Positions 12,881 to 24,570 of a DNA stretch of 64,000 nucleotides are shown here, piece after piece; within the stretch, counting starts at the first letter, position 1; the number at the start of each line of letters is the position of its first letter. Under the pieces are notes generated by a model that was not told where the DNA came from, searched no databases, and was given only the letters and a program-made list of their open reading frames with translations. The position numbers and the translations under genes are program-made. Source of the DNA: Lumbricus rubellus (Eukaryota; Annelida; Clitellata; Crassiclitellata; Lumbricidae); assembly GCA_945859605.1 (NCBI GenBank), contig OX243814.1, forward strand, positions 28,239,663 to 28,303,662, in the 5' to 3' direction.

Positions 12881-14013
12881 GACCATGAAGATCACGATGA
12901 AGCTCCGCCACCTAGAGTAATGCTTAGTGTCTTCATTCTTCGTCAGCGAGTCACTGAAGGTGCTGATTGTTGCAACTAATCTCAGAAATCTCTCTGCCCC
13001 ATCATTCACGACTTGGTCTGTAGGCCTACTTAAGAGGAAGATCCAACAACGTCTCCTTAATACAAAGAGATTTCATAAACCTCCGGTTCTGTTATTTCCT
13101 CTCCTTGTTTTCCTTAGGAAACTACCTCTTGCAGTCTAGGTTCTTCTTCTTTACTTGTGTCTTGATTATCTCTTTTCTCGTTCATTGAATGCATCTTGGA
13201 GAAAAATAAGAAGCCAGCAAGGTCAATTCCTAAATACCAGAAATTACGCATGCGTGAAAGTTGTAAATGCCGCCTTAGTGATCTTCTCATTTACAGTGTT
13301 GTGTAGGTCATCCAGGAGAGCAAAGTCATTCATAGCTGCATCACACGATCTTGGAGCCTCTACGCTGTAGGTACTGGATTAGATCAGGACAATGAAAACA
13401 GCCACTTCTCGAATTATAGCTTCCCCGTTCCTGGCTGGTTTAATTGGCTCAAAAAAGTGAAAACATCACGAGTTTGAGTATACGTAAATGAACTTTGTTA
13501 TCTGTGGTGCATGGTGGAGTGTGAAGATCCCCTGTTAGAAAATACAGAAGCAGTTTACACAGTTCTGGAGGTCTTCATGACCACGATGGCTGCATCTTGG
13601 CACTTCCTGCAGTCATCTATTTTAGAGCCTGCAATGCATGGACTAGCGGACTGTTATGATGAAAGACTACTGTTGGTGATAAACGTTTGAAAAGCTGGAT
13701 ATCGGGTCCAGAAGATGAGTCCATCACAACTGTGAAGACTGTATCCAACATAGACTCTGTTGCAAGATGTCTGTGCAACATAAATGCAACAGAGGTCAAC
13801 ACAATGTAACACTGAACAGTTACTAACATTCGTACTGGATCCCATGCCAGGGTTGTAAGCAGTAGAGTCAAATAACAGAGCTTCAATAGGTTTTTCCAAT
13901 GTCCATTCTTCATTGATCTTGACAGCGACGTTGGTAAGTTCTGGTAGGCTACCCGATGGAAGTTTGGGCACAGCAATGAACTCATCGAATTTGATATTTG
14001 GGCTTGAAATCAA
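12880..14013 (-). pseudogene. Decayed transposon-associated ORF
   Basis: Minus-strand reading from about 14,013 gives SPNIKFDEFIAVPKLPSGSLP and IEALLFDSTAYNPGMGSSTN. The frame then shifts to LHRHLATE... and SSGPDIQLFKRL. Near 13,009 it continues as NDGAERFLRLVATIS...DSLTKNED. The order of these blocks matches, from memory, a multicopy invertebrate mobile-element protein ('FDTTASNTG... LFKRF ... NDVAERGVKL'). At least two frame changes and several stops make it non-functional. Confidence 0.5.
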
Positions 14014-14339
14014 CAGTTATTGACAAAAGGTCAACTCAGTGTGAGAATTGTGGAAAAATAACTGGGGTTGAACTCACTTGGAATTGGGTGTGTGAAAAAC
14101 ATACTTTACTATGGGGCTCTAAGAAAGACTGGGGGCTGAAACGCCCAGTAATTCACACCCTGGGCCAACCCATGTGCCCTCTTCTTTCTCCTGTAAGGTC
14201 TGCTGCAGTTACCATACCATTCCATAGTGGAACTAAGAAAAAAATCTTCTTTCTTGATTTCGTGGATGAAGCAATCTCTCAGACTGACGCTGTATTGCAT
14301 GGTTCGCCTGTCAACCCTGGCATGCCAAAGTGAGCTTTA

Positions 14340-15790
14340 AGAAATAGACTTTTGGCCATACAGTATTGGACTGCAAATAGGATGTGACTAGAAAGCCTGT
14401 TAAAAATAATGCTGCTGTCCAGCGTTGAAACCAGCTCAATTTATTGAACATCATGGGGGCACGTGCCCTAATGCTCCCTTCGAGTCTCCTAAGGGTAGGT
14501 CTGTTTAAGCATAGGCCTACTTATCAATGTTCTGAGAGGGACAACCAGCAAATTCATGAAAATTGTTCTTGAAAACATCAGTTTCCAGCCACATTAAGGT
14601 TGTCATCAGCCCGATATTCAATGTAAATATGAACGAAAAATCATTATATTTTGAACCCCATTTTGGGAGAGACCCCATGGTCAGATCTTATCGGATTTTG
14701 GATATTTTATTCAGCAGCAAATCCTGAGAAGGAAACCGTTTATAAAGCTTGTGTTACAATTTTTCCCTGGTCAAACTGCAAATTGCATGGACTATCAATA
14801 TATAGCCCCAAACCCCCATCTTTGATGCTCGTGAGTGACCCCTTAATATTACATTTTTGGAAAAATTATTTCACACAGATACTTTTTAGATCAAAATGAA
14901 CAAATGTATCAACATGCCTCAAAAATCCAAAAGAAAATTTTTTTCCCATGCGAATTTGGACCAGTCTATTCTCCATGCACCTCGTCAGGCTTTCCATTCG
15001 AAACTAAAAGTTAATTTTAAACTTTTTCGTCCAATCTGCCATTTCCCCCATATTTTTTGTTATCAACACAACCCCCAAAATGGTTCCCTTGCATTCTTCT
15101 ATTTATGCCCCTACTGGTAACAAAGGCATTGTGTTCATATAGCCTACGGTAGGCTATCTCTCAGGTCACGCTGTTTATTTGGCAGTTTTCATGCATGGTC
15201 CATGTCATGATGTCCATGTTATGGCATATCTCGTGGTCACGCTGTTCATTTGGTATCTCCCACGCTAATGCTACTCATAATTATGGTATCTTTTATGGTC
15301 ATGCAGTTAATTTCGTATCTCTCGAACCACTTGTCGTGAATAAATTGATGTTTTGCGCATTGCTAATAACAGTAGCATTTTCCAGGTACAAATGACTAGC
15401 CTAAAATGCTATGCTTTCATGATTGTGATTGTGATCTACAATAGTAGGCTACTGATGATGTCTGCATTATTCCTAATTTACCTTACTGTGTTCTGATGGA
15501 CAATACACCCGAATGGATAGAGCGATTGGCCTGTAATGCGGAAAGTAGTTAGTCTTTAAGCATGCGCTCACTGCGTTGGGACATTAACCAAGACAGTCTT
15601 TCATGAGCAGGTGCTCAGGTCCTCATATTCAGCAGTAAAGTCGTGAGTGTAGGCTACTTCGGAAATATAGAAGTAGCGTCATGTCAAAACTGTTGTATTG
15701 TATGGTAGCATTTGATTTTACAGGTAGGCCTATAGGCTTACTCTAGTTTTTGGAGTGTCAAACTGACCGAGGCTTTAAGGCTAAATCTGA
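14340..15790. other. No gene recognised
   Basis: Intergenic sequence without domain-bearing frames. CATGTCATG and CTCACGGTC-type short repeats occur around 15,190-15,310. No RNA gene was recognised. Confidence 0.45.
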
Positions 15791-15802
15791 CTTGAGCATT
15801 AA

Positions 15803-15874
15803 CCCTTTACCTGTTCATATTTCCCGTTAAACCCATGTTTTCAGCGAATATTCTCGTGTCAAAAGGGTAAAGGG
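15803..15874. mobile_element. 72-bp piggyBac-like mini-element
   Basis: CCCTTTACC at the left and GGTAAAGGG at the right form inverted ends, flanked on both sides by TTAA (15,799-15,802 and 15,875-15,878). TTAA targets and CCC-initial ends are the piggyBac hallmark. A similar 73-bp object lies at 59,431-59,503. Confidence 0.6.
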
Positions 15875-15989
15875 TTAAATGGTGTTGGTAGAATAGACGA
15901 CATACATGGAGACAACCAGATTAGAGCGCTAGGCCTATAATACTACCTTGTCCCTTTCAGGGCCATAGCAACTACATGTATGAACGTAG

Positions 15990-16225
15990 TTCCCTCCGAG
16001 CATGATGTCCGGGCCGGTGGGCCCCTGTAATACATAGGCTTGCAATGCAGACAGTGATATGCGGTATTTTTTGGGCCCGAAATTTCCGACGACCTTTTTT
16101 TAGTCATCGGGTCAAAATTTCGGAAAAATTTCATCAATTAATTCGCCGTCCGAAAAAGTAGATGACCTTTTTTAGAAATTGAATTCATTTTTTGGCACTT
16201 TTGGGGGCCCCTTCCTTGCGGGGTC
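15990..16225. mobile_element. Degraded hAT MITE of the GGGGGCCC type
   Basis: Contains GCCGGTGGGCCCC at the left, a block of the form TTTTTAGTCATCGGGTCAAAA...CGCCGTCCGAAAAAG and GGGGGCCCC at the right. It shares that block with the MITEs at 8,080-8,372 and 58,417-58,515. Clean inverted ends were not found. Confidence 0.5.
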
Positions 16226-16289
16226 CCTTCGGTCGGAGGGTACGGAGGGCGGTCGCTACGCCTCTGGTTCCTTTGTTTCGTACCACTGC

Positions 16290-16480
16290 ACTGTAGCATG
16301 CAGCGAAGAGCTTTCTCCGTTGCGGGTCCAGGTACCTGGAATGGCCTCCCTGCTCACCGCTCGCTTTCCCGTGACTCTGAAGGCTTTCTTTATCGACTTC
16401 TTTTCGACCAGGCTTGGGTTGGGAGCACCTCTGAGTAGATATCTTGAAGGGCGCTGTATAACTTTATGTGATTGACTAAT
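16290..16480 (+). pseudogene. LINE ORF C-terminal end plus 3' tail
   Basis: The plus strand encodes RAFSVAGPGTWNGLPAH... and ends ...GSTSE-stop at the GGGAGCACCTCTGAGTAG block, followed by ATCTTGAAGGGCGCTGTATAA. RAFSV.GP.TWNGLP is the usual C-terminal signature of non-LTR reverse transcriptase ORFs. The tail is the one found on local SINEs. It is 5'-truncated. Confidence 0.75.
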
Positions 16481-16489
16481 CGGATTATG

Positions 16490-18340
16490 TAGACCAAAAT
16501 TGGCAACATTGACCTCAGCGATACGCATCATGCCTAATGCTGCGCAGAGCCGTTTAAATCAGCTATTAGCTTGACATTTGGCTTCTTTTTGCTAAATCAG
16601 ACGTTATTGGCATTGAAATGTCATTAGTTACATGGTTATAACAGCGCCTGGAATATGAATAGGCCTAGAACTCAATAGACCATGACGGTTCGAACGCTGC
16701 CGTGGTTGAATGGATGGCATCGTCACCCATGTGCATTCGACCGAGAAGGCGTCTGCACGGTTGACTGTGTCCGATTCAGTGGACCGTGCATTCCGGCATG
16801 GATCGTCAGTCCTGCGTAATTTAGGGACAAGGGTGGAATGGATGCTGATTGCTACAGTGAACAGAAAAGGGTCAACTCCTGCAGCCCTTTACATTTAAAC
16901 CCTCTGACCTATGACGTCATTGAGCAGCTGGAGGTCAAGGTCATGATCGCGGTCAACTGCCTATCGCTCCGTGTAGGTCCCTCCTCCCTATGGAATGGAC
17001 TCCCCTCATAGTAGTTGAGTTGTTGTTCTATAGTTGAGTTTCATGATCGGTTGGTATGAAAGGCGACTGTTCAGGTCTCTCCCTCTTCACTGGTTCAGAT
17101 TTAGCCAGGACTCGAGTCCTGTTGCCCAGGGGAGACGAAGAGGACGTACTGAACCTTCCCCCCCCCCCAAAATTAATCATAATTAGTAACGTATTTACAA
17201 TTATGGCTGAATTCGAGCTTGCTGAGCTCGTTTGAATACAGAGCACAGATACTATAACGCATTATTATTATAATTATGAGACTTAACGCACGGTAAAGAT
17301 TCCATTTTCAAGGTTAACCAAAATAGGCTGTTTGTTATGCATACAGTCCTGTTGATGAAGAAAATGTTTAACATACAATAAAGGTTATATGATCTGTCTT
17401 TCTGTGCATTTTATGGAAATGTTTCATGTTGGCAATATTTGAGATTCATTACATAGAATAGGCCTAATATGGGCTATATAATTGGGCTACAACATCCACT
17501 ATTGTGTGGGTTTGGTGTTTGAATTTTTGAACATTGAACTTTCAGTTGACCCCGAATCCTATACTTGCAGGTTATCAACTGACTGCGATGCTTATCATCT
17601 TCCACCTTACACTGCGAATAACTTCGCCTGCTCCTCCTCAGCCACAAACTGCACAGAGGCGGCGGCAGGACGCTGCCGGTCTTAAGACGAAAGATGAGCG
17701 GCCCACTTATTATTAGCTGTTTGCGCTTCTTTTTCCCTAGGCCGCAACTTCCCTAGGCTGCTGGGTCCATAGCCACGGACTAAGGAGGCTGTGGTCGTTA
17801 AAACTGACATATGAACGATTGCAGCATTAAAACAGTGTGTCCCACGTTGCAAACAAGCCTCGGTGGCAGCGCTATAGGCCTACAGAGTGGAAAGTCAGGG
17901 CAAAGGCTTCCTTCACTGGGGTATCTACCCTGGTCGCTCCACTGCCTGCCAAAAATCTACTATAGAAGTTTTGCCTACCGAGATTTTATTTGGAGCATAA
18001 AATAATGACCCTACTGCACTGGTTACTTGTATGACTGCACTGGCTGTGTCCTAGATAAAACAAATGTCTGATGTGCCAGGCTGTATTCAGCCCGCTGACT
18101 AGGCCTATAGGCTTCATCTTGCAAATCATTTCGGCCTGTAGCAACTAACGGCTTTTTCTCAATGTAGTCCCTTGTTGTAAAATCGTACAAAACGACCACA
18201 CTGCGTGCTACCCAAGTGACAGTATTCTTAAAATTAGGCCTTATTAACTTGCATTTTTATAAACAGATTGATAATTGCCTTTGATTAGCATTGCATCATT
18301 TGAAAGAGATTGTTATAGGGCTGCTTAGGGCATACAGGAC
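16490..18340. other. No gene recognised
   Basis: No exon-like frame. A poly-C tract lies at 17,158-17,168. Possible decayed SINE text near 17,620-17,700 was not resolved. Confidence 0.45.
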
Positions 18341-18341
18341 T

Positions 18342-18560
18342 TTGGATGAGAGGACGTGATACAACAGGAGCTGAAGCTGCTCAAAATGAAGAAAGAAGAC
18401 ACTGGAAACAGAGACAAGTGGAGGAGAAGGATCCGAGTGGCTGACCCCTCGCCAGAGGGAATAATTCTAGCCTGAAGGGAAAGCAGAAGAAGATAGGAGT
18501 TTGGACGAAGACGAGGACGATGAAGAAAAAGATGATGATGATGATGATGATGATGATGAG
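18342..18560 (+). mobile_element. LINE 3' end with (GAA/GAT)n tail
   Basis: GGACGTGATACAACAGGAGC through GGATCCGAGTGGCTGACCCC matches the better-preserved copy at 53,050-53,245 (product ends ...RIRVADPS). It is followed by AGCAGAAGAAGA and a (GAT)n run. Only the 3' end was inserted. Confidence 0.65.
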
Positions 18561-18880
18561 GGTGGTGATGAAGCAGAAGGGACGTCATGTTCTTGAATCT
18601 AACCTGTGACGGAAGCCATAAACATGACTACGAGCGACTCCCCTTTCTTAATCTCGGCATATGAGGGCAGATAGCCAGCCAGCCCCTTCTTCGCCTTCTG
18701 ACCCTTAATTCCACGGACAGTTAACATTTTGGTGTTTGCTGGGGTGAAGATTAGCTTTAAACCTGGAGACTTCTTTTCTTTTGCCGTGGAGAGACTAAAG
18801 ATGTTAAATTTCAGGACTTTCTCCGGTATGATAGGCAATGTTAGGCATGCAACGACTTTTGGACCGTGTGATATTTTATC

Positions 18881-19169
18881 AAGGCCGTAGCTAGGGGTGT
18901 TAGGGTGTTTGAACACCGCCGAAATGAAATAATGCAAAAATGGAATAATGCGTTTTCTACCACACGATGTAAGTCTTTTGTAAGAACTACGGTTTGTAAT
19001 GTATTGGTCGTCCAGATCCCGCTATGAGTGCTCACGACGCTTCTCCAAACCCCGTATAGTCAGTTGATTCGCGACATAAAAACGGTTGCCACAGTTGTTT
19101 GTGGGCTTGCTCAATCAATGCTCACGGTCAAGCAAACACCTCCCGAAATAAGAACCTGGCTACGGCCTT
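18881..19169. mobile_element. hAT-like MITE of the AAGGCCGTAGC family
   Basis: Inverted ends AAGGCCGTAGCTAGG and CCTGGCTACGGCCTT enclose 289 bp containing AATGAAATAATGCAAAAATG. Related copies lie at 27,666-27,968 and, truncated, at 52,898-53,010. No convincing 8-bp duplication flanks this copy. Confidence 0.7.
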
Positions 19170-19505
19170 AATTGTGCATGTATTTTATTATCGTGCTGAA
19201 CATCTCACAATCGATAAATGGAACGATTCAATACAGACATTGGCGGTGATGACAACTTCAATTGAAATCAGTGGTGCATGAAATTTCTAAGGGACATAAT
19301 GGACTTACTTTGCTGCCTTAATTCGAACTTGGCAGGACAGACGTGACTTTAGCTTTTCTCATTATACCTCCCACGCCGTTTCAACTCTAAGCATCATTCC
19401 CACACTTACATGCACGATCACATACACATACACACAAACCCGCGCGCATGCACACTACATGATCATAATATAATGTATATTGTATAACATTGTGGTGTCT
19501 TGCAG

Positions 19506-19679
19506 CCACCAGATGGCAAGACTACTGAGGAGCCACCGAATGGAGCTCAGCCTCCTCCGCAGGCCCCTGAGGCTTACGATGCGTCCAACTACTTTGCAAA
19601 GGAGGAACAGAAGAAGAAGAAGAGAACGAAGAAGGAGAAAAAGATGGAGCTCGACGATCTCAAGAAAGAAATAGAAATG
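19506..19679 (+). CDS. Na,K-ATPase alpha exon, cytosolic N-terminus
   Basis: Follows acceptor TCTTGCAG and precedes donor GTAGAA. It encodes 58 residues in phase 0: a proline-rich start, then a lysine-rich run (KKKKRTKKEKK) and ELDDLKKEIEM. This is the usual flexible, basic N-terminal tail of alpha subunits. The initiator methionine must lie in an upstream exon that I could not locate. Confidence 0.93.
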
Positions 19680-20005
19680 GTAGAATAATAATAATTGCTC
19701 TCCAATGCAATGGCGAATTGTTAGCATTGGAGAGCAATGCAGTGTTCGCGCTGTAGTCGGGAGCGCTTCTGAGTAGACCTATAGCAGATGCGAGAAGTTG
19801 TTTTTGTAGCATGCATAATATCGTGATCGTTATAATGAATTTATAAAGCGCCATTTAAGGGGAAACTCATCAGAGGCGCTCCCGACCTGAAAGCACCAAA
19901 CTACAATCAAAAAGAATGGTTTTCAAACGCTTGCGGAAAAGGGGCAAAAAAGATAAAGAAATTCATTGCACCTGTAATTATAGATAAACGCATACTCTTG
20001 CGGCG

Positions 20006-20079
20006 CTCGGTAGTGTAGTGGTGAATCCGTTGCCTTTGAGCCGGAGAGCTTCAGGTTCGAATCCACCTCAATCCGCCGC
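20006..20079 (+). mobile_element. tRNA-derived SINE head
   Basis: GCTCGGTAGTGTAGTGG (A box) and GGTTCGAATCC (B box) are spaced as in a tRNA-derived pol III promoter. The SINE body is replaced by the long hairpin that follows at 20,080-20,167. It lies in a sodium-pump intron. Confidence 0.75.
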
Positions 20080-20167
20080 GTTTTACGTCAAAACGCACAA
20101 GCAATTGCAAGTGAAGGACTTGCTGAAGTCCTTCACTTGCAATTGCTCGTGCGTTTTGACGTAAAAC
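20080..20167. repeat. Long hairpin: 42-bp arms, 4-nt loop
   Basis: The left arm 20,080-20,121 is the inverse of 20,126-20,167 with one mismatch, around the loop GCTG. The arms are SINE-body sequence (CAATTGCAAGTGAAGGACTT). This is a head-to-head SINE palindrome. If transcribed in the intron it could fold into a near-perfect double-stranded RNA. Confidence 0.9.
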
Positions 20168-20308
20168 TTCAATACAGTGTCCGCATTTATTACAAGGCTT
20201 CATTTCGGTCCAAGGGAGTAAGACTATAGCATCGTGAATAACTTGTAACTCTACAGCGACTGCGTGTAGTAGAATCTGATTGATAATAATGACATTCATG
20301 TTGACTCC

Positions 20309-20535
20309 CATAGGCGTACGGGAGATTTCAACAGTGGGGGGTCAAGGATTTTACTTCTGCCCGAAAAATAAATCTCGTGGTGGGAAATACTATTTTTCCC
20401 AGACAAAAAAGTTGAAATATGTCTTGAAAAATACAATTTTTTCGTATTTTCCAGGGTCTGCTTGCCCGAAAAAACAGACTTGCCCGGAAGTTGGGGGGCA
20501 TTTGACCCTCTGGACCCCCGCCTCGCACGCCTATG
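20309..20535. mobile_element. hAT-like MITE (227 bp)
   Basis: The ends are CATAGGCGTACGGG and CTCGCACGCCTATG. The flanking octamers TTGACTCC and TTCACTCC match at seven of eight positions. The interior is GTGGGGGGTCAA...TTTGACCC-like. Confidence 0.7.
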
Positions 20536-20903
20536 TTCACTCCAGTCAGTTGGATAAAGGCACTCTAAATATATGTATTACAGAACCAGATGGAAAAAAC
20601 ATTGGTGACACTTGTAAGAAACTTGCAAACTGCAAATTATATTTATAGGCCTATCGTACTATAATAAAAAGTAGCCTATTAGTTTATAAAAATCGCTATG
20701 CAAAAATCGATTAGGTCTACGTCCATTTAAACAGGCTATAAAAAATCGACGCATAGGCCCTATTGCTTGTACACAAAATCCATTCAACTAGTTAGCTAAT
20801 AATGAAAATTAAACACGACCCTTCCGATAGAAAATAATGTAATTAGTCCCTGGAGGATTTTTTATAGCAAATACTGACTTAAATTGTTGTCTTGTGTCCA
20901 CAG

Positions 20904-20963
20904 GACGAACACAAGATTCCTCTTGAGGAGCTAGAAAAACGATTAGAAACCAACTTTGAATCG
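20904..20963 (+). CDS. Na,K-ATPase alpha exon, A-domain start
   Basis: A 60-nt phase-0 exon between CCACAG and GTGAGC. It encodes DEHKIPLEELEKRLETNFES, the helical segment that precedes the first actuator element. Confidence 0.95.
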
Positions 20964-21167
20964 GTGAGCACATCGTTGACTGTACAGTTGTTATTAGTCG
21001 TTGTGGTAACGATGACGACGACTACGATGATGATGGTGATGATAATCGTGATGTATGAGCCTCATTATGAGGAATGGTGATCACGAAGGAAGATCACGAT
21101 GATATCTCTCTAAGTCTCTAAGATGATGAATGAAGGACACTTTGCGATGATGATGATGATTATGAGT

Positions 21168-21212
21168 AAGTAAGTAAGTAAGTAAGTATCCTAAGTAAGT
21201 AAGGAAGAATAT
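21168..21212. repeat. (AAGT)n microsatellite
   Basis: A short imperfect AAGTAAGTAAGT run in an intron of the sodium-pump gene. Confidence 0.8.
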
Positions 21213-21413
21213 TCTTTCTTAATCCACTTACAAATGCAGAATGGGACACAGCCTACAAATCAATAGCCTATAAATTTAAGTAATAATTTGTGATAAATAA
21301 AGATGTAAATTAATTCATGAGATGGGGGACATTTCATAAATATTAGTGTCCAAAGTTCATATGCTTAGGGATAGGCTACATTGTGTAATTAGCCGTTTTA
21401 CTTCTCGCTGCAG

Positions 21414-21617
21414 GGTCTGACGACGGAGAAAGCGAAGGAGGTGATGGAGCGCATGGGTCCGAACGCTCTCAGTCCACCGAAGACAATTCCGGAATGGGTG
21501 AAATTCTGCAAGCAGCTCTTCGGAGGATTCTCCATCCTTCTCTGGATTGGAGCGATTCTCTGCTTCATCGCTTATTCGATCCAGTGCTCCACCTCAGAGG
21601 AAGCACCTGGAGATAAT
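21414..21617 (+). CDS. Na,K-ATPase alpha exon, helix M1
   Basis: 204 nt, phase 0, encoding [10 protein letters not shown]..., GPNALSPP and the first membrane helix ([16 protein letters not shown]), ending in the extracellular M1-M2 loop. The Cys of ILC and the Gln of SIQ, both cardiac-glycoside contact positions in vertebrate pumps, are retained. Confidence 0.96.
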
Positions 21618-21736
21618 GTAGGCTAATTTCATGTCCGAACTAATGTCTCATTATTGGAGCTCTCTGCATATGCAGAAGCTTCACATTCACAGCAAACATT
21701 CTTGGTTCACATACCTTGTTTGTATGCACACTTGTT

Positions 21737-21933
21737 ATAGCGCCCCTTCAAGCTCTCTCTACTGAGAGGTGCTCCCGAATGCAGGGCGGACGCTGCATCG
21801 GAGTTTTACGCCGAAGCGCTGAGCAATTGTGAGCGAAGGACTTGCCCAAGGTCCGCATACGCGGCGAGGTGGATTCGAACCTCGAACCTTCCGGCTCCAA
21901 GGCAACGAAGCCACCACTACACCACCGCGCCCC
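21737..21933 (-). mobile_element. tRNA-derived SINE, complete
   Basis: Minus strand: GGGGCGCGGTGGTGTAGTGG (A box), GGTTCGAATCC (B box), body CAATTGCTCAGCGCTTCGGC, and tail GGGAGCACCTCTCAGTAG...TTGAAGGGGCGCTATAACA. It is nearly the same element as at 49,371-49,577, about 200 bp. Confidence 0.85.
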
Positions 21934-22799
21934 ACAATACCTTACTACATGATCAGAGTAAGGTTTAGAAAGCGACGCAGTACAGGTACATGTCGTTCTC
22001 TACATGTATATTTTCTATGCCTGTATTATAGGCTTTTAGCGGTTCAATCCCAAAGAAAAGAAAATAAACATTTTCTGGGTTGTAACTTCGGGGACTTACT
22101 TTCAGCTTCAGTTTACCAAAGCGGTTTCTCTCTGGAACGCAGAATGCGTGTGGTGTACTATGGCAATTAAATGGCATTTAGGTGGACCTCCTTTTATTTC
22201 GATATGATCAACATCGCTCCATTTTAAATGCAACGGTTCGGCTAAACTAAGCCTATACATAGAATCGTAGTTGTTAGATTTAGATGTAGGTGCATCCTGG
22301 ACGAGTTGCACTGTCTACCTCTGCTTGTCCGGTTGTCTTTTAAATATACATCCTGCCTTAAAGAGCAATTTATTCCAGTGTCATCACTATCCACTATCTG
22401 GCCGCTGATCTCATTATTCTGCAACACAGAATGACCTGCAGGATCATTGTTGTATCGTGCTTCCATAATGCACCATGGAACGGAAGCTTGCCGCTTCCGC
22501 TCTTTCGTCTCAAATTAATAGGCTTCGATCAATCCACCTGTAATAATATATTCTTCTCCTTCTTGTGCCTTTGTTTCCTCTAGACAATTCCATTCTATTC
22601 GACAGCTATCTTTTACTGAAGCTCATCTGTTGGCTGTGCTTAACACTTTGAACGTTAGTTTTATATGCATACTGCTATTTTGGTCATCAGAGGAGACCTA
22701 GTGATCAGTAATAAAAAATAATGATGATGATGGAGACCGGAGACCCGGAGACCGGTTCATTGGCTTTTATGCCCCTGGGGATGAGATGAGTGAGGTGGT

Positions 22800-22885
22800 T
22801 TCCCGTTGCCTTCCCCACAGCCAATGATGGGAAAGCAACTTGCCCAAGGTCGCTACGCTGCAGCTTGCGCCACCGCGTCCCATGC
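22800..22885 (-). mobile_element. Degraded SINE fragment
   Basis: Minus strand contains GGGACGCGGTGGCGCAAGCTGC, then ACCTTGGGCAAGTTGCTTTCCC, resembling the body of the local tRNA-headed SINE. The tail is not recognisable. Confidence 0.45.
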
Positions 22886-23210
22886 GTGCTAGCCCGAGAT
22901 ATCTAAATCTCTGAGTGTCAACTCCCAGTCCGGGACTTGAGCCGCAGTCCGTTGTAATACGTTGTATCCAACAGACGAATGCCGCTCTCGCTTACCGGTG
23001 TAGCTAACTAGGCCAGTTAAAATAATATTAGTCGCTTATTCTTACACAAGTTGTCATGACCGCATCTAATTGATCAAATAACACCTTACTATTGCTAGTA
23101 ATAGATTGCTGTCAAATATTTTAAAACTTAGTGTATTTTAGTTGGTTATATTACATTATTTAAGCTGAATGATATATGCTTTGACGCATTGATGTTGTCT
23201 TTCTTTTCAG

Positions 23211-23324
23211 CTTTATCTTGGTATTGTTCTAACGGCCGTTGTCGTCGTCACTGGTTGTTTCTCCTACTATCAAGAAGCGAAAAGTTCAAAGATTATGGAA
23301 TCGTTTAAGAATATGGTTCCACAG
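23211..23324 (+). CDS. Na,K-ATPase alpha exon, helix M2
   Basis: 114 nt, phase 0. It completes the M1-M2 loop (GDN|LYLGIV) and encodes helix M2 and [16 protein letters not shown]. The Asn at the loop border, the second classical ouabain-sensitivity position, is retained. Confidence 0.96.
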
Positions 23325-24148
23325 GTTAGTCCTGTCATAAATTACCGTAACTATCTTTGACATGATTTATTCTTAGGAATTTTCTCAGCTGCCAATGAGG
23401 GACGAATTTTTGGGAGTCTGTGCCATGGTGGGGTCCAGATGAAAGCCCTTGGCCCAAGCCCTAACCAAGGGCTGAAAGTCATGCAATATATACTTATAAA
23501 GTCCTTGGTTAGGGATTGGTCTCCCAAGCTGAAGGCATGTGGCATTTAATTGATTTCAAAGAACGCATTTACTTCATTTCTGTTTTTAAAATGCTTTTTT
23601 ACTTCAAAGATGAAGCTTTTGTGAGCGCTCTTGAAGAGCTGGTACCCTGCGCCTGTATTTCAAGTAGCACTTTAGAAGTTGAATGTTCCGATTAAGATTA
23701 GCCTACTAGGCCTATTATCTTTTTGTAGCCTATATTTAGCTTACGTTTTTAGTGCGCCACACGCTTATTGCTATTATTTTCTACGGTATTATTGCTTATT
23801 GCATTACGTACACACTTCTTGATGCTTGCTACAATAATAAAATGACGAAATGATTCTTATGACATGAGGCAGACTATATATGACGTCATAATGTCAGTTA
23901 CCTATAGTTACCACTTGACCAATTGGAAGGGAAAAGATCTGCCCACTCTCCCAGAAGTTGATAAAAAAAAACGCCTATGCCTGCATAGCATCGTTAAACG
24001 GAAACTATAGACTACTGTAAGCTTATAGCATCTGATACGATCGCCCTGAGAAATTCCTGGCAGAGGGCTTTACAATACCTGCCAGGGACCCGACTGATCG
24101 GGCTTCGTTATACCTCGATTTTCGAGATATAACGAACTCCGATGGGTT

Positions 24149-24300
24149 GGGGTTTACACACACGGGTCAGTTGACCAATCAGTTGACCAGTGTACTGAGA
24201 CTACTGACCTCCACTGGTCGACTGATTGGCCAACAGGTCGACTGGTCGTTCACTAGTTGACGGGTTGGTCAACTAGTTGGTCAACAGGTCATTCATTCAT
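24149..24300. repeat. GTTGACC/GGTCAAC direct and inverted repeat cluster
   Basis: Many copies of GGTCAACTAGT, GTTGACCAG and ACTGGTCGAC in both orientations, ending in a (CATT)n run. It could fold into several hairpins. It is intronic, and no function is evident. Confidence 0.7.
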
Positions 24301-24303
24301 TCA

Positions 24304-24360
24304 TACAGAGCATTTATATAGCGCCCCTTCAATAAACTACTCAGAGGCGCTCCCAGCCCA
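24304..24360 (-). mobile_element. LINE/SINE 3' tail fragment
   Basis: Minus strand GGGAGCGCCTCTGAGTAG and GAAGGGGCGCTATATAAA followed by (GAAT)n: a short 3' piece of the same LINE or SINE, directly after the (CATT)n repeat. Confidence 0.7.
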
Positions 24361-24570
24361 ACCACGAACAAAGAAAAAAGACTTGAGAGACTTGTAGAAC
24401 CCAACCGGATAGAGATGCCCAATCTTGGGGATACGTATTCACGCGTCGGAAGTCAAATTTTACAATAAAACAGTACAGTAACTTGTCTAGTTTTAGCACT
24501 CTTTCAGCTCATGCCCAGACAGCTTTGCATTTACATGTCTGATTACCACCTATTAATATATTATACACTC

